DNA from: Cafeteria roenbergensis
Taxonomy: Eukaryota > Sar > Bigyra > Bicosoecida > Cafeteriaceae
Direction of reading: 5' to 3'
DNA length: 64,000 nucleotides
Assembly (NCBI GenBank): GCA_008330645.1
Contig: VLTN01000050.1
Coordinates: forward strand, 1-64,000
Position numbers and translations under genes: made by a program. This document shows, piece after piece, positions 8,129 through 17,019 of the stretch (position 1 is its first letter; each line of letters opens with the position of its first letter). Under the pieces are notes generated by a model. The model saw only the letters and a list, made by a program, of their open reading frames with translations. It searched no databases and was not told the DNA's origin.

Positions 8129-10843
8129 CTAATCCTGTGCGGAAGTCGCCCTTGCCCGGCACACCGCGGCCTTGGCCTCCAGGTCGCCGCCCCGGTCCAG
8201 CAACAGCTCCACAGTGCCGCTGTGGCCACCCGCGGCCGCCATAGCCAGTGACGTCAAGCCATCCTGCGAAGTTGCGTGGCGCTCAACAGCCACGGGCACG
8301 GCTCTCCCAGCTTGCCGCTGACGCCACCTCCCGCCAGCCAGCCAGCGGCAACCAGCACCCCATGCCGCCGCCCCGATCGCCATTGAGGTCCACAGCCCAC
8401 CCGTGACGCTCGCGCGCGCTCCGCTGCGCAGCACACGCCCTTGCCGGCCTCACGCGGTCCTTGGCCTCCGGGTCGGCGCCCCGGTCCAGCAGCAGCCCCA
8501 CTGTGCCGCTGTGTCCACCCGCGGCCGCCTTCATCAGCGACGTCGAGCCATCCTGCGAGGCCACACGCCTCACAACAACCACAGCCCCCTCAAGGGTTGC
8601 CGCTGACGCCAACACCCGCCAGCCAGCCAGCCAGCGGCAACCGGCGCGCCATCCCACCGCTCCGATCGCCGCCGCGGTCCACGGCCCGCCCGTGACGCTC
8701 GCTCGCGCTCCGCTGCGCAGCACACGCCCTTGCCGGCCTCACCGCGGCCTTAGCCTCTAGGTCGGCGCCGCGGTCCAGCAGCAGCCCCACAGTGTCGCTG
8801 TGGCCACGCCATGCCGCCATGATCAGCGCCGTGAAGCCACGCTGCGAGGCCACGTGCCTCTCAACAACCACAGCCCCCTCAAGGGTTGCCGCTGACGCCA
8901 ACACCCACGAGCCAGCCAGCCAGCGGCAAACCAGCACCCCATGCCGCCGCCCCGATCGCCGCCGCGGTCCACGGCCAGCCCGTGACGCTCGCGCGCGCTC
9001 CGCTGCGCGGCACACGCCCTTGCTGGCCTCACGCGGTCCTTGGCCTCCGGGTCGGCGCCCCGGTCCAGCAGCAGCCCCACAGTGTCGCTGTGGCCACGCA
9101 TCACCGCCATGATCAATGCTGTGAAGCCGCCCTGCGAGGTCTCGTGCCATCAGCGACCACAGCCCTCACATATTGCCACCAACACCACCGCCCGCGAGCC
9201 AGCCAACGGCAAACAGCGCGCCATCCCATCGCTCTGATCGCCACCGGAGTCCACGGCCCGCCCGTGACGCCCGCACGCGGTCCGACCCATACGCGCCATC
9301 CTCCCCAGACTCACCTCGGCCTTGGCCTCTAGGTCGGCGCCCCGGTCCAGCAGCAGCTCAACAGTGCCGCTGTGGCCACGCCATGCCGCCATGATCAGCG
9401 CCGTGAAGCCACGCTGCGAGGCCACGTGCCTCTCAACAACCACAGCCCCCTCAAGGGTTGCCGCTGACGCCAGCACCCACGAGCCAGCCAGCCAGCGGCA
9501 AACCAGCACCCCATGCCGCCGCCCCGATCGCCGCCGCGGTCCACGGCCAGCCCGTGACGCTCGCGCGCGCTCCGCTGCGCGGCACACGCCCTTGCCGGCC
9601 TCACGCGGTCCTTGGCCTCCGGGTCGGCGCCCCGGTCCAGCAGCAGCCCCACAGTGTCGCTGTGGCCACGCATCACCGCCATGATCAATGCTGTGAAGCC
9701 ACCCTGCGAGGTCTCGTGCCATCAGCGACCACAGCCCTCACATATTGCCACCAACACCACCGCCCGCGAGCCAGCCAACGGCAAACAGCGCGCCATCCCA
9801 TCGCTCTGATCGCCACCGGAGTCCACGGCCCGCCCGTGATCCCCGCACGCGGTCCGACCCATACGCGTCATCCTCCCCAGACTCACCTCGGCCTTGGCCT
9901 CTAGGTCGGCGCCCCGGTCCAGCAGCAGCTCAACAGTGCCGCTGTGGCCACCCGCGGCCGCCACGATCAGTGCCGTGAAGCCGCCCTGCGAGGTCTCGTG
10001 CCATCAGCGACCACAGCCCTCACATATTGCCACCAACACCACCGCCAGCCAGCCAGCCAACGGCAAACAGCGCGCCATCCCATCGCTCTGATCGCCACCG
10101 GAGTCCACGGCCCGCCCGTGACGCCCGCACGCGGTCCGACCCATACGCGTCATCCTCCCCAGACGCACCATGTTCTTGGCTTCCAGGTCAGCGCCCCAGT
10201 CCAGAAGTAGCCCCACAGTGTCCTTGTGGCCACGCTGTGCTGCCGCAACAAGCGCCGTGGCGACACTCTGCGAGAAAGCATGCCCGCATCACGCCACACC
10301 TATCGTCACACCAGCGCTCGCCTCTCGGCAAGCCCCCACTAGCGCTGCCTTCCACCTCAGCCCACACGGCCAGCTGGCCATGCGCCGGAATTTGCGCACT
10401 CGGTGACAAACTGCCGCCCCTGACGCCTGACGCGGCTGCGGCCACAGCTCCCCAGCTGCCTTCACGCTGAACACAGGAAGGTATTCTTCCCTTCAGTGGG
10501 TTCGGCGACGCGGGGGCACCACGCCGTGACACCAGGACCTCACGCTTGCGGCATTTTTCCATTCCACTGGCGCCCCTGCGTCGAGCAGCCTCCTGGCTTC
10601 GGCGGTATTCCCCTCCTTCGCCGCCTCCCAAAGGGCCACTGCAGTTGTTTCCACGTCCACTGCAGGAGCGGCCATGTCTTCGGCTGAGAGGGATGGCGGG
10701 CGAGTGCGAGTCTGACGAGGCGCAAGGCTTGGTCTTCGCTTGTTTTGACTCAACCGCCGTTGAGACTCCATGCTGAGCGCCGTCGTCATCTGCGTGGCTG
10801 CTGGATTGTCAAGCTCCATCGTCGCTGCCTGAACCACAACCAT
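8129..10843 (-). CDS. Ankyrin-repeat protein, one repeat per exon
   Basis: Nine exons can be reconstructed (high to low): 10843-10544, 10267-10169, 9985-9887, 9703-9605, 9413-9315, 9131-9033, 8841-8743, 8552-8454, 8263-8129, giving about 375 aa. Exon 1 (100 codons, ATG at 10843, with an alternative ATG at 10819) has a basic Ser/Arg-rich start and the first half-repeat. Exons 2-8 are exactly 99 bases, phase 0, each one ankyrin repeat of the type GFTALIMAA..GHSDTVGLLLDRGADLEAK. Donors are mostly GTGAG and acceptors all CGCAG. Exon 9 reads through to a TAG at 8129; a GTGTGC at its 99-base point may be a decayed donor, so the original gene may have been longer. The likely role is a protein-protein scaffold, with no enzymatic domain seen. 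Confidence 0.8.
8743..9886 (-). repeat. 572-bp tandem duplication of two exon/intron units
   Basis: Segments 8743-9314 and 9315-9886 are near-identical 572-base units. Each holds two 99-base ankyrin exons, one intron of 183 and one of 191 bases. The two intron types alternate. The 183-base type recurs once more at 9986-10168, and more diverged 190-base relatives lie at 8264-8742. The array grew by duplication of whole exon/intron modules. Confidence 0.85.
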
Positions 10844-11458
10844 GCGACACAAAGCATTGACTTGAACAGTGCTTGCAACCGGCGCGGACCCGGACGCGGC
10901 CCTTTGCGTCCTGTTCGGTCACCCGGCTGGGTTCATATTGGACCGCAGACGTAGATTCCAGCCCGACCAATCAGACGCGCAATCTGGCATTGTCCTGACA
11001 CCCTCTCGGGCTACGCGGCTTCCCCACAGCGTGCTGGGGGTTCCCTCGGCGTGACTCAGAGGGCCCCGAGCTCTAGTCTGCCCGCCTGCGTCGGCGGTCA
11101 GGACCAGCAGCTCTCGGGCAAGGCGCGCGCAGCATGCGCTTCGCTTTGGCTTCCGTGCCGTGCGAACATTCGCGCAGCACTCCAGGGCCCGTTGCGGTCG
11201 GCTTTGAGGTTGTGTGAGAGCAAAGCCGCATTCGCGACCCGCCCGCCCATCCCGCGGCAGGCTGGGAGGTGGCTTGCGAGGTGTCAGTGCCCCTGTGGGT
11301 GCAGTCTCCGAGCAAGGCACCGCCACTCCCAGCCCGCTGGCGCCGGACACGTACCAGGTGCCCATTTAGCCACTGCTGGATGCGTGATCACCATTCCCTA
11401 CGATCGCACGCACCAGGACGAATCGGAGGCGATACCGGACAGTGTGGAGACTGTTGAT

Positions 11459-11569
11459 GCGAGCTTGCAAGCGAATCGGGTGGCCCGCGTATGCGATGAT
11501 GTAGATCGGGCTTGGAGTTGCTGCCTCACCGAGCGGACGGCGGCCCCTGAACGCTGGGGACAGCAGCAC
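11459..11569 (+). repeat. Diverged 111-bp repeat, copy 1
   Basis: This starts GCGAGCTTGC and ends ACAGCAGCAC, and aligns without large gaps to 12394-12504 at roughly 70 percent identity by eye. Many differences are transitions. The nature of the repeat is unknown. Confidence 0.5.
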
Positions 11570-12393
11570 CAGCTTTTCACTTCAACCAGAGCTTGTCCCC
11601 ACTCCCTCCTCCCCCAAACGGTGGTCAAGCCCGATGTGTCGAGTTCTTCCCCCCATTGCCAACCGTTGCTGCTCGCAGGGTCGCTGGCCGAATCACAACG
11701 CCCATCATGTGCAAGTGCTGCAGCCGCCAACGCGCTAGCAGTCTCAGCGGCCTCGGCAGTCGCTTCGGTGGTGTCGCAGCAGGGGTTGCGGTCGAATATT
11801 GGCTTCGACTTCTGCTGCGATTGTTGGCGCTCTTCCACTCGGGGCCTGTCGAGTCGATTGCGCATGCGGCCGCGTCCGACATGGACAAGCAGCCAGTGTC
11901 CATCTACACGATCACGTGTCGCTCGCCGGCTCACCGCGGTCGGCAGTTGCGCAGGACTCGGCCCCGAGGCCGCCCCAGTGGAACGAGGAGGGCCTTCTTC
12001 CTGGAGAGACCGGTTTGGCGCCCACTGGAGTCGAGGCCATTGGCCTTGAAGCATGGCGCGGCGTCGCTGGCGTGAAAGACGCTTGTCCCTACTCTGCCAT
12101 GTTGAATGGCGTCTTCGGGGAGTCAATGGTGGGCCCCTCTTGCCAGTTTGTCCTGCTGACCTGTGCGGGCGTTGAGAGGCCGCGTTCTGGTGAGGGACTG
12201 ATGTTGACCTAAATGGCTCAAGTTCGGCGCGGCGGGGACCACACGGGGTCGCCCGAGGGACGGGAGGGAGGGGTCAAACGATCGAATTGAGCACACACAT
12301 ATAGCATTCGGGGGCGCGTGCGTGCGGCGGGTACGGGTACGGGTGTGGCCGGTGAGCCCCACGCGGGCTCGAACCGGTGTGCCCGCCCAGAGG

Positions 12394-12504
12394 GCGAGCT
12401 TGCGAGCAGGTCGGATGGCCCGCGCCTGCGGTGGGGCAGAGCGGGTCCGGGGTTGTCTCGGTGTCAGAGGGCGGCGGCCGCTCAACTCGGGGGAACAGCA
12501 GCAC
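12394..12504 (+). repeat. Diverged 111-bp repeat, copy 2
   Basis: This is the partner of 11459-11569, same strand, same length and the same terminal blocks (GCGAGCTTGC, ACAGCAGCAC). A tRNA B-box-like GGTTCGAGCC lies just outside it on the minus strand (about 12368-12378) but is absent from copy 1. Confidence 0.5.
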
Positions 12505-12581
12505 AAGATTTACATCACAAACATTACCTCACAAACAGTGCCAGCTTGCCTCGCTTCCGCTCGCGCCACAGCGCCGGAGGA

Positions 12582-15101
12582 TCACTTGCTGGCCTCGACC
12601 GGAGCAAAAAGCCGCGCGGACAGTTGCTCTAGCGTGTCGATTGCTTGCTTTACGCTGTGACCGCAAGCAAGCCGGATTTGCCGAGAAGGGAACGGCGACT
12701 GTCCGGTGCAGGCATCGTGTCGGTCTGCGTTCAGTCGCGTCATGCCCGAAGCCACAGCTGCTGCTTGGTGGCAAGCGGGAGGATCGGACTGCCGTGCCCG
12801 CCGCAACAGCGCTGCCAAGGCCACTTGGGTAGGGGTGAGGGTGGGGCACAGACTTCGAAGGCCCCGAGCTGCGCGCCTCGTTGCCACAAGATTGTCCATG
12901 GAAGAGAACGTAATGCCAGCGGCGAGAGTTGCCGTTTCCGCCAGCCATGCGTCGCGCGCCGCGGCCATGGAGTACACAATGTCCAAGCCGCACCCCCTGC
13001 CCGTGGTGCAATGCCTGGCGCGCTCCAAGACAGCGGTGGACAGTAGCGCAGTCTGGCCGTACGCTCGGGCCTCGGCCTGAGTGCCTGCCCATGAATCGGT
13101 CACCCACCGGATGCTCGCTTCAGCCAGTCGAGCTCCGATTTGAGCCTGCATTGCAGCAACTGCACCCGGCGGGGATGCAGCCAAGTCTGCAGCGATCCGG
13201 GCGCACGCTGTCAGCGTCTCGCCGCTGGGCGCCAGTTGCTGCAGCAAGACGCTTGCCTTGCGGGCCACGACGCTCGTACTTCCGCAGGCGCGGCCCTGGC
13301 CCAGCTCGCAGTGCGCTTGCCAGTCCTGCTCGATTCGCGGGTGCACGAGAAGTCCAAGCCTTGTCGCCCCCCCGTCTGTGTCATTGTGGCACTGGCCAAG
13401 AAGTGCTGCAGCGAGGCGTCTGGCGCTCGCTGACGGCCGAAGGCTTGCAGCAGCTGCCAACACAAGCGGGTCTGGGGTCTGAGCCTCCGGTATGTACACG
13501 GGAAAGAACATTGTCGCATCCGTGACGACGACAATCAACTGGGTTGCGGCAACGTTGGCAAGGTTGCCGCAGTGGGCAGCCAGAGCCTCCATGGGCGCCT
13601 GCCGCCAGTGCGCCCAGCTCCCTGCCACCGTCTCAGCCACGAGCAACACGGACGGAGCCGTGCAGAGGCGGTCAAGCTCGCGACTGCCGTCGCCCTCTTC
13701 CAGCTTGCAGTGCCATGTCGGATCCGCTCCTCCGCGGCGGCCGAACCCAAGCCTGCACGCGGCGGGCAACCGAGCGTCGTTGTGCATCTCGCGCTGTGAC
13801 ACCAAGGCCTCCACCCAGTCGTCGGCAGCGGCCATTGCCGCCCGAACGGCCCGGGCAGGCGCGCCCGTGCCGCTCGGCGAAACGGCCAGCGGCGCACTGT
13901 CCACCTGCGACGCCAGCGCCCAGCGGCACTGCGAGTCGTCCCATGTGTCCGTGGTGCAGTCCTCGAGGTCTAGGCTGTGCGAGGGCGCTCGGCGCTCGTG
14001 CCCAGGGTGCATGCCGTCCAGGAACGCGTCGCTCCGGCTCAGCGTCGGCAGCAGGTCGCCCAGGTCGGATCCCACCATTGGCGAAGCATTGATTGGCACC
14101 CACTGCCCGCCTGGGCCTCTGCTTCGGTTGCCCAGCTGGCGAGCCGTGCTGGCCAGCGCGGCCGCCCTGACGGCGTCTGCTGCCACAATCATGGCCGCGT
14201 TGCTCAGGCCCGTCAAGATCGGGGAGCTTCTCAGCACAACGACGGAAGTGGTGTATCGCGGTGTACTTTCCTCGGCGATACCTTCTGCCGAACCCGCCGC
14301 GGCCTCCACATCGAGCGTCGCCAAGTCGCGCTCCTCGGCAGACAGGAACTGGAAGGGAGCCAGCTGTGCGCGCCACCTCTCCGACGGGGCCTCCTTGCTC
14401 CTGAGCTCAAAGGGCATGTTGTGCAGGGTTTGCCTTCGATCCGAGCGCAGGGTCAAAACCCCGAGGGACACTGTTGCCCTGCGTGGCGGACTCGCCCGGC
14501 CAGAGCTGCCGCCTTCCCACGCTAGGCCCAGCAAGCGGGAGCAGACTCTCACGCCCGCTGCAACAAGCAACTCTGCAGCATCTCCCACAGGCAAGGCCCG
14601 TGCAGACAGACCGTCGGCCACAGGGACTGCGCACGATGGCGCGCCGTCCGGCCCGATTGCGCAAGCGTCATATGGCAGCCCACGCCCCGAAAAGCTAGGC
14701 CTCGGCGCTGCCGGCCGTCTGCGCATCCCTGCCCATCGTTGCAACCACGGTCTCGCTTGTCTGTCCAGCAGGCGCCAAGCCGCAGCAGCTGAGGGCATTG
14801 ACAAGTTGCCAAGCGCCTCCGCCCGGAGCGCGAACACCACTCGACCAGTGGCCTCGTGACCAGACTCGCCCTCGCACCCGGTGGGCCGCCAGTCGGTCGC
14901 CTTCACGATGCATCGCATTGTCCATGGGATCATCTCCGCACGCAGGCAAACCCGCATGCCGAGGCGCTCGTTCGTTGTGCACGGAGGCGCCGGGAGCGTC
15001 GACAGCTTCGCTGCCGCGCCAGGGGCCCACCAGGCAACAAGGAAGAGGCCCAGCACGAACGACGGGCGGGGCTTGGCACGGCCCGCCTCGACGGCTCGCA
15101 T
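12582..15101 (-). CDS. Secreted or luminal protein of unknown function
   Basis: The frame is a single exon of 839 codons from the ATG at 15101. I chose this start because it opens a clear signal peptide: a short basic N-terminus, the hydrophobic core FVLGLFLVAWW, and a likely cleavage after GAAA. The frame stays open 65 codons upstream but lacks signal character there. The mature part has many dispersed cysteines, several N-glycosylation sequons (such as NLS and NRS), and no membrane segment. I recognise no family. It is divergent with the secreted coiled-coil gene starting at 15281, with only 179 bases between the two ATGs, so the pair may share a promoter. Confidence that it is a gene is good; the function is unknown. 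Confidence 0.65.
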   Translation of the reverse strand: MRAVEAGRAKPRPSFVLGLFLVAWWAPGAAAKLSTLPAPPCTTNERLGMRVCLRAEMIPWTMRCIVKATDWRPTGCEGESGHEATGRVVFALRAEALGNLSMPSAAAAWRLLDRQARPWLQRWAGMRRRPAAPRPSFSGRGLPYDACAIGPDGAPSCAVPVADGLSARALPVGDAAELLVAAGVRVCSRLLGLAWEGGSSGRASPPRRATVSLGVLTLRSDRRQTLHNMPFELRSKEAPSERWRAQLAPFQFLSAEERDLATLDVEAAAGSAEGIAEESTPRYTTSVVVLRSSPILTGLSNAAMIVAADAVRAAALASTARQLGNRSRGPGGQWVPINASPMVGSDLGDLLPTLSRSDAFLDGMHPGHERRAPSHSLDLEDCTTDTWDDSQCRWALASQVDSAPLAVSPSGTGAPARAVRAAMAAADDWVEALVSQREMHNDARLPAACRLGFGRRGGADPTWHCKLEEGDGSRELDRLCTAPSVLLVAETVAGSWAHWRQAPMEALAAHCGNLANVAATQLIVVVTDATMFFPVYIPEAQTPDPLVLAAAASLRPSASARRLAAALLGQCHNDTDGGATRLGLLVHPRIEQDWQAHCELGQGRACGSTSVVARKASVLLQQLAPSGETLTACARIAADLAASPPGAVAAMQAQIGARLAEASIRWVTDSWAGTQAEARAYGQTALLSTAVLERARHCTTGRGCGLDIVYSMAAARDAWLAETATLAAGITFSSMDNLVATRRAARGLRSLCPTLTPTQVALAALLRRARQSDPPACHQAAAVASGMTRLNADRHDACTGQSPFPSRQIRLACGHSVKQAIDTLEQLSARLFAPVEASK

Positions 15102-15280
15102 TGCAAGGGAGATGCCCGCCCACCTCCTCCCCACCAGGCGCGCAATTTTGTGGCGTCGCCGACGGGCATCGGCCTGCCGGCAGAGCCAATCGCGCGACGG
15201 AACGACGGTCGATCGAGTGCGTGCCGCAGGAGCGACAAGGCGCCCGCACCGTCTCCCCTCCCCTCCCCGGGGCGGCCCAG

Positions 15281-16485
15281 ATGCGCAGGTTGGCACTTCT
15301 CGTGCTCCTCATGGGGGCCGGTGAGCGTGGCGCTGCCCAGGCCTTTGCTTTGCGGCCCGAACCACGAGCCGCGTCGACACGCAGCGTTTCTGTTGCCTTG
15401 TGCCCCGTGTCCGTGTCGCAGTTCTGGCCGAGGCTGCTGAGCTCCGGGGCCGCGCTCGCGGTGCCAAGGCCGCCCGTGCTCTTGCGCTGGAACCCGAGGA
15501 GGAGAGGGGGCTGTTTGACGACTTCATCGGGTCAGTGTCGGACGGCTTCGAAAGGGCAAAGCAAGCTGTTTCCGAAAAGGCCAGCAGTGTCAAGGACACG
15601 GTGTCCCGCGGGCTGGACGAGGCCAAGACCGCCGCACAGCGGAAGGCGAGCGAGGCCAAGGAGGCTGCTTCCAGGGGCCTGGATGACGTCTCGCGGAAGG
15701 CGAGCGAGGCGCGGGACACGGTGTCCCGCGGGCTCGACGAGGCCAAGACCGCCGCACAGCGGAAGGCGAGCGAGGCCAAGGAGGCTGCTTCCAGGGGCCT
15801 GAATGACGTCTCGCGGAAGGCGAGCGAGGCGCGGGACACGGTGTCCCGCGGGCTGGACGAGGCCAAGACCGCCGCACAGCGGAAGGCGAGCGAGGCCAAG
15901 GAGGCTGCTTCCAGGGGCCTGGATGACGTCTCGCGGAAGGCGAGCGAGGCGCGGGACACGGTGTCCCGCGGGCTCGACGAGGCCAAGACCGCCGCAATGA
16001 GCAGGGCGGAAGATGCACGGAGATCGCTCTCGCAAGGAGTCAGCGACGCCCAGGACGCTGCAAGCAAACACATGGAGAGCGTCAAGGCGCAGGCCAAGGA
16101 GGCTATCCGGCAAGCCAACTCGGCCCTCAAGGACGGCGTCAAGTCCATCAACGCGGGACTGCGCGAGGGCGTGGACGGCATTCAGGACAGCCTGGCCCAA
16201 GTCGAGCAGATGAGCGCTGAAGGCCTCGAGTCGGCCAAAGCCCGGGCCAAGGAGGGCCTCGGGGAGGTAGAGGCGACTCTCAAGCGGCAGGTCGCGGAGT
16301 CGAAGGAGCTGCTGCGGGCGCGGGTCGAGCAGGCTAGGGAGCGCAAGCAAGAGATCGCCCAGGAGCTCGCTGCGGCATCTACCAAGCTCGCCGACGAGAC
16401 GAGGAAGCACGTTGACGCAGCCAAGGAACAGGCTCAGCAGCTGCTCCAGGACATGCAGGCGCAGCTTGACGCCAGGACCAGCTGA
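15281..16485 (+). CDS. Secreted repetitive coiled-coil (LEA/apolipoprotein-like) protein
   Basis: Two exons: 15281-15320 and 15422-16485 (phase 1; donor GTGAGC, acceptor GTCGCAG), 367 aa. Splicing joins MRRLALLVLLMGA to VLAEAAE, completing a textbook signal peptide; neither exon alone gives one. The mature protein is almost entirely Ala/Lys/Glu/Arg/Ser amphipathic helix. It includes more than three copies of a 40-residue unit (DTVSRGLDEAKTAAQRKASE...), then 11-mer-like helical repeats to the end. Such composition fits group-3 LEA proteins and apolipoprotein-like helical bundles, which bind membranes or lipid surfaces or protect proteins during drying. Which of these applies cannot be told here. 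There are no cysteines after the signal. Confidence 0.8.
15595..15996 (+). repeat. 120-bp in-frame tandem repeat
   Basis: Three full units start at 15595, 15715 and 15835, and a partial one at 15955. They are nearly identical at the DNA level. Units 1 and 3 share GGCTGGACGAG and GGATGACGTC, while units 2 and 4 share GGCTCGACGAG, which suggests that a two-unit block of 240 bases was duplicated recently. Each unit codes 40 residues of coiled coil. Confidence 0.9.
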
Positions 16486-17019
16486 GCCCCAGTTCGCGCC
16501 CAGCCGTCAGCGGCGCCTGCCACTGCACCCCGTTCCCCCTGCCCTGGAAAGCGCTGCAAGCCCCCCTTCAAGCAAGCTCTCAGCTTTTCGTCTCGATTGG
16601 TTTCTGCATGTGTGGGTTTCTCGGTGACGCACATGGTGCCTGGCCGCGCTCACAGCCGCGCGCCGGACGTGAGGTCCGCAGTGTGGCAGGCTCCGTCGTC
16701 GGCCTGACGCTTGCTCCCGAGACGGGGTCGTCAGAGTCTACGCGCTGACTCGGCCTCACTCATCTCGGCTGCCTTCGCCCAAGTCTGTCTGGTCACCGCC
16801 GTAGCCCCGCGGCAGCATGCGCAAGCCCAGCTTCGCTTCTGCAAACACCTCCAGCACTCCCCACCCTCACCCCCTACGCGCGACCAGTGTCCGCGATGCA
16901 TACAGCGGCACTGCACCGCACGCACCCCAACTGTCGTTCTTGCGATGCCTGGCTACGGGGCACCAGAGGGCGCGCCGCGCGGCTCCAGCTGACAACCGAG
17001 CTCTGCCTCCCCGACTGCC
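16486..17019. other. Spacer between coiled-coil gene and sulfite oxidase
   Basis: Presumed 3' UTR of the upstream gene, with a GT-rich patch at about 16605-16625, and the promoter of the downstream one. No gene, RNA or TATA-like element is recognisable. Confidence 0.5.

Larger units (their letters stand above)
10844..12581. other. Spacer without a supportable gene
   Basis: About 1.7 kb between the ankyrin gene's start and the 3' end of the next gene. Long open frames exist (for example plus 11051-12049, minus 11398-12126), but their composition is Ser/Arg/Cys-rich, without domains or the Ala/Asp/Glu codon pattern of the real genes here. I treat them as chance frames in GC-rich DNA. The stretch holds two related 111-base segments, described separately. 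Confidence 0.5.

Noticed and set aside
8743-10168. Regularly spaced repeats that might look like a CRISPR array
   Set aside because: The spaced units are 99-base ankyrin exons separated by homologous introns with splice signals, in a eukaryotic genome.
11051-12049. Plus-strand open frame of 332 codons as a gene
   Set aside because: The composition is Ser/Arg/Cys-rich without domain, signal or codon pattern like the real genes, and another frame on the opposite strand is equally open.
12340-12420. Possible tRNA gene or tRNA-derived SINE on the minus strand (B-box-like GGTTCGAGCC)
   Set aside because: No A-box at the right distance, no cloverleaf that I can fold, and the related repeat copy at 11459 lacks the B-box.
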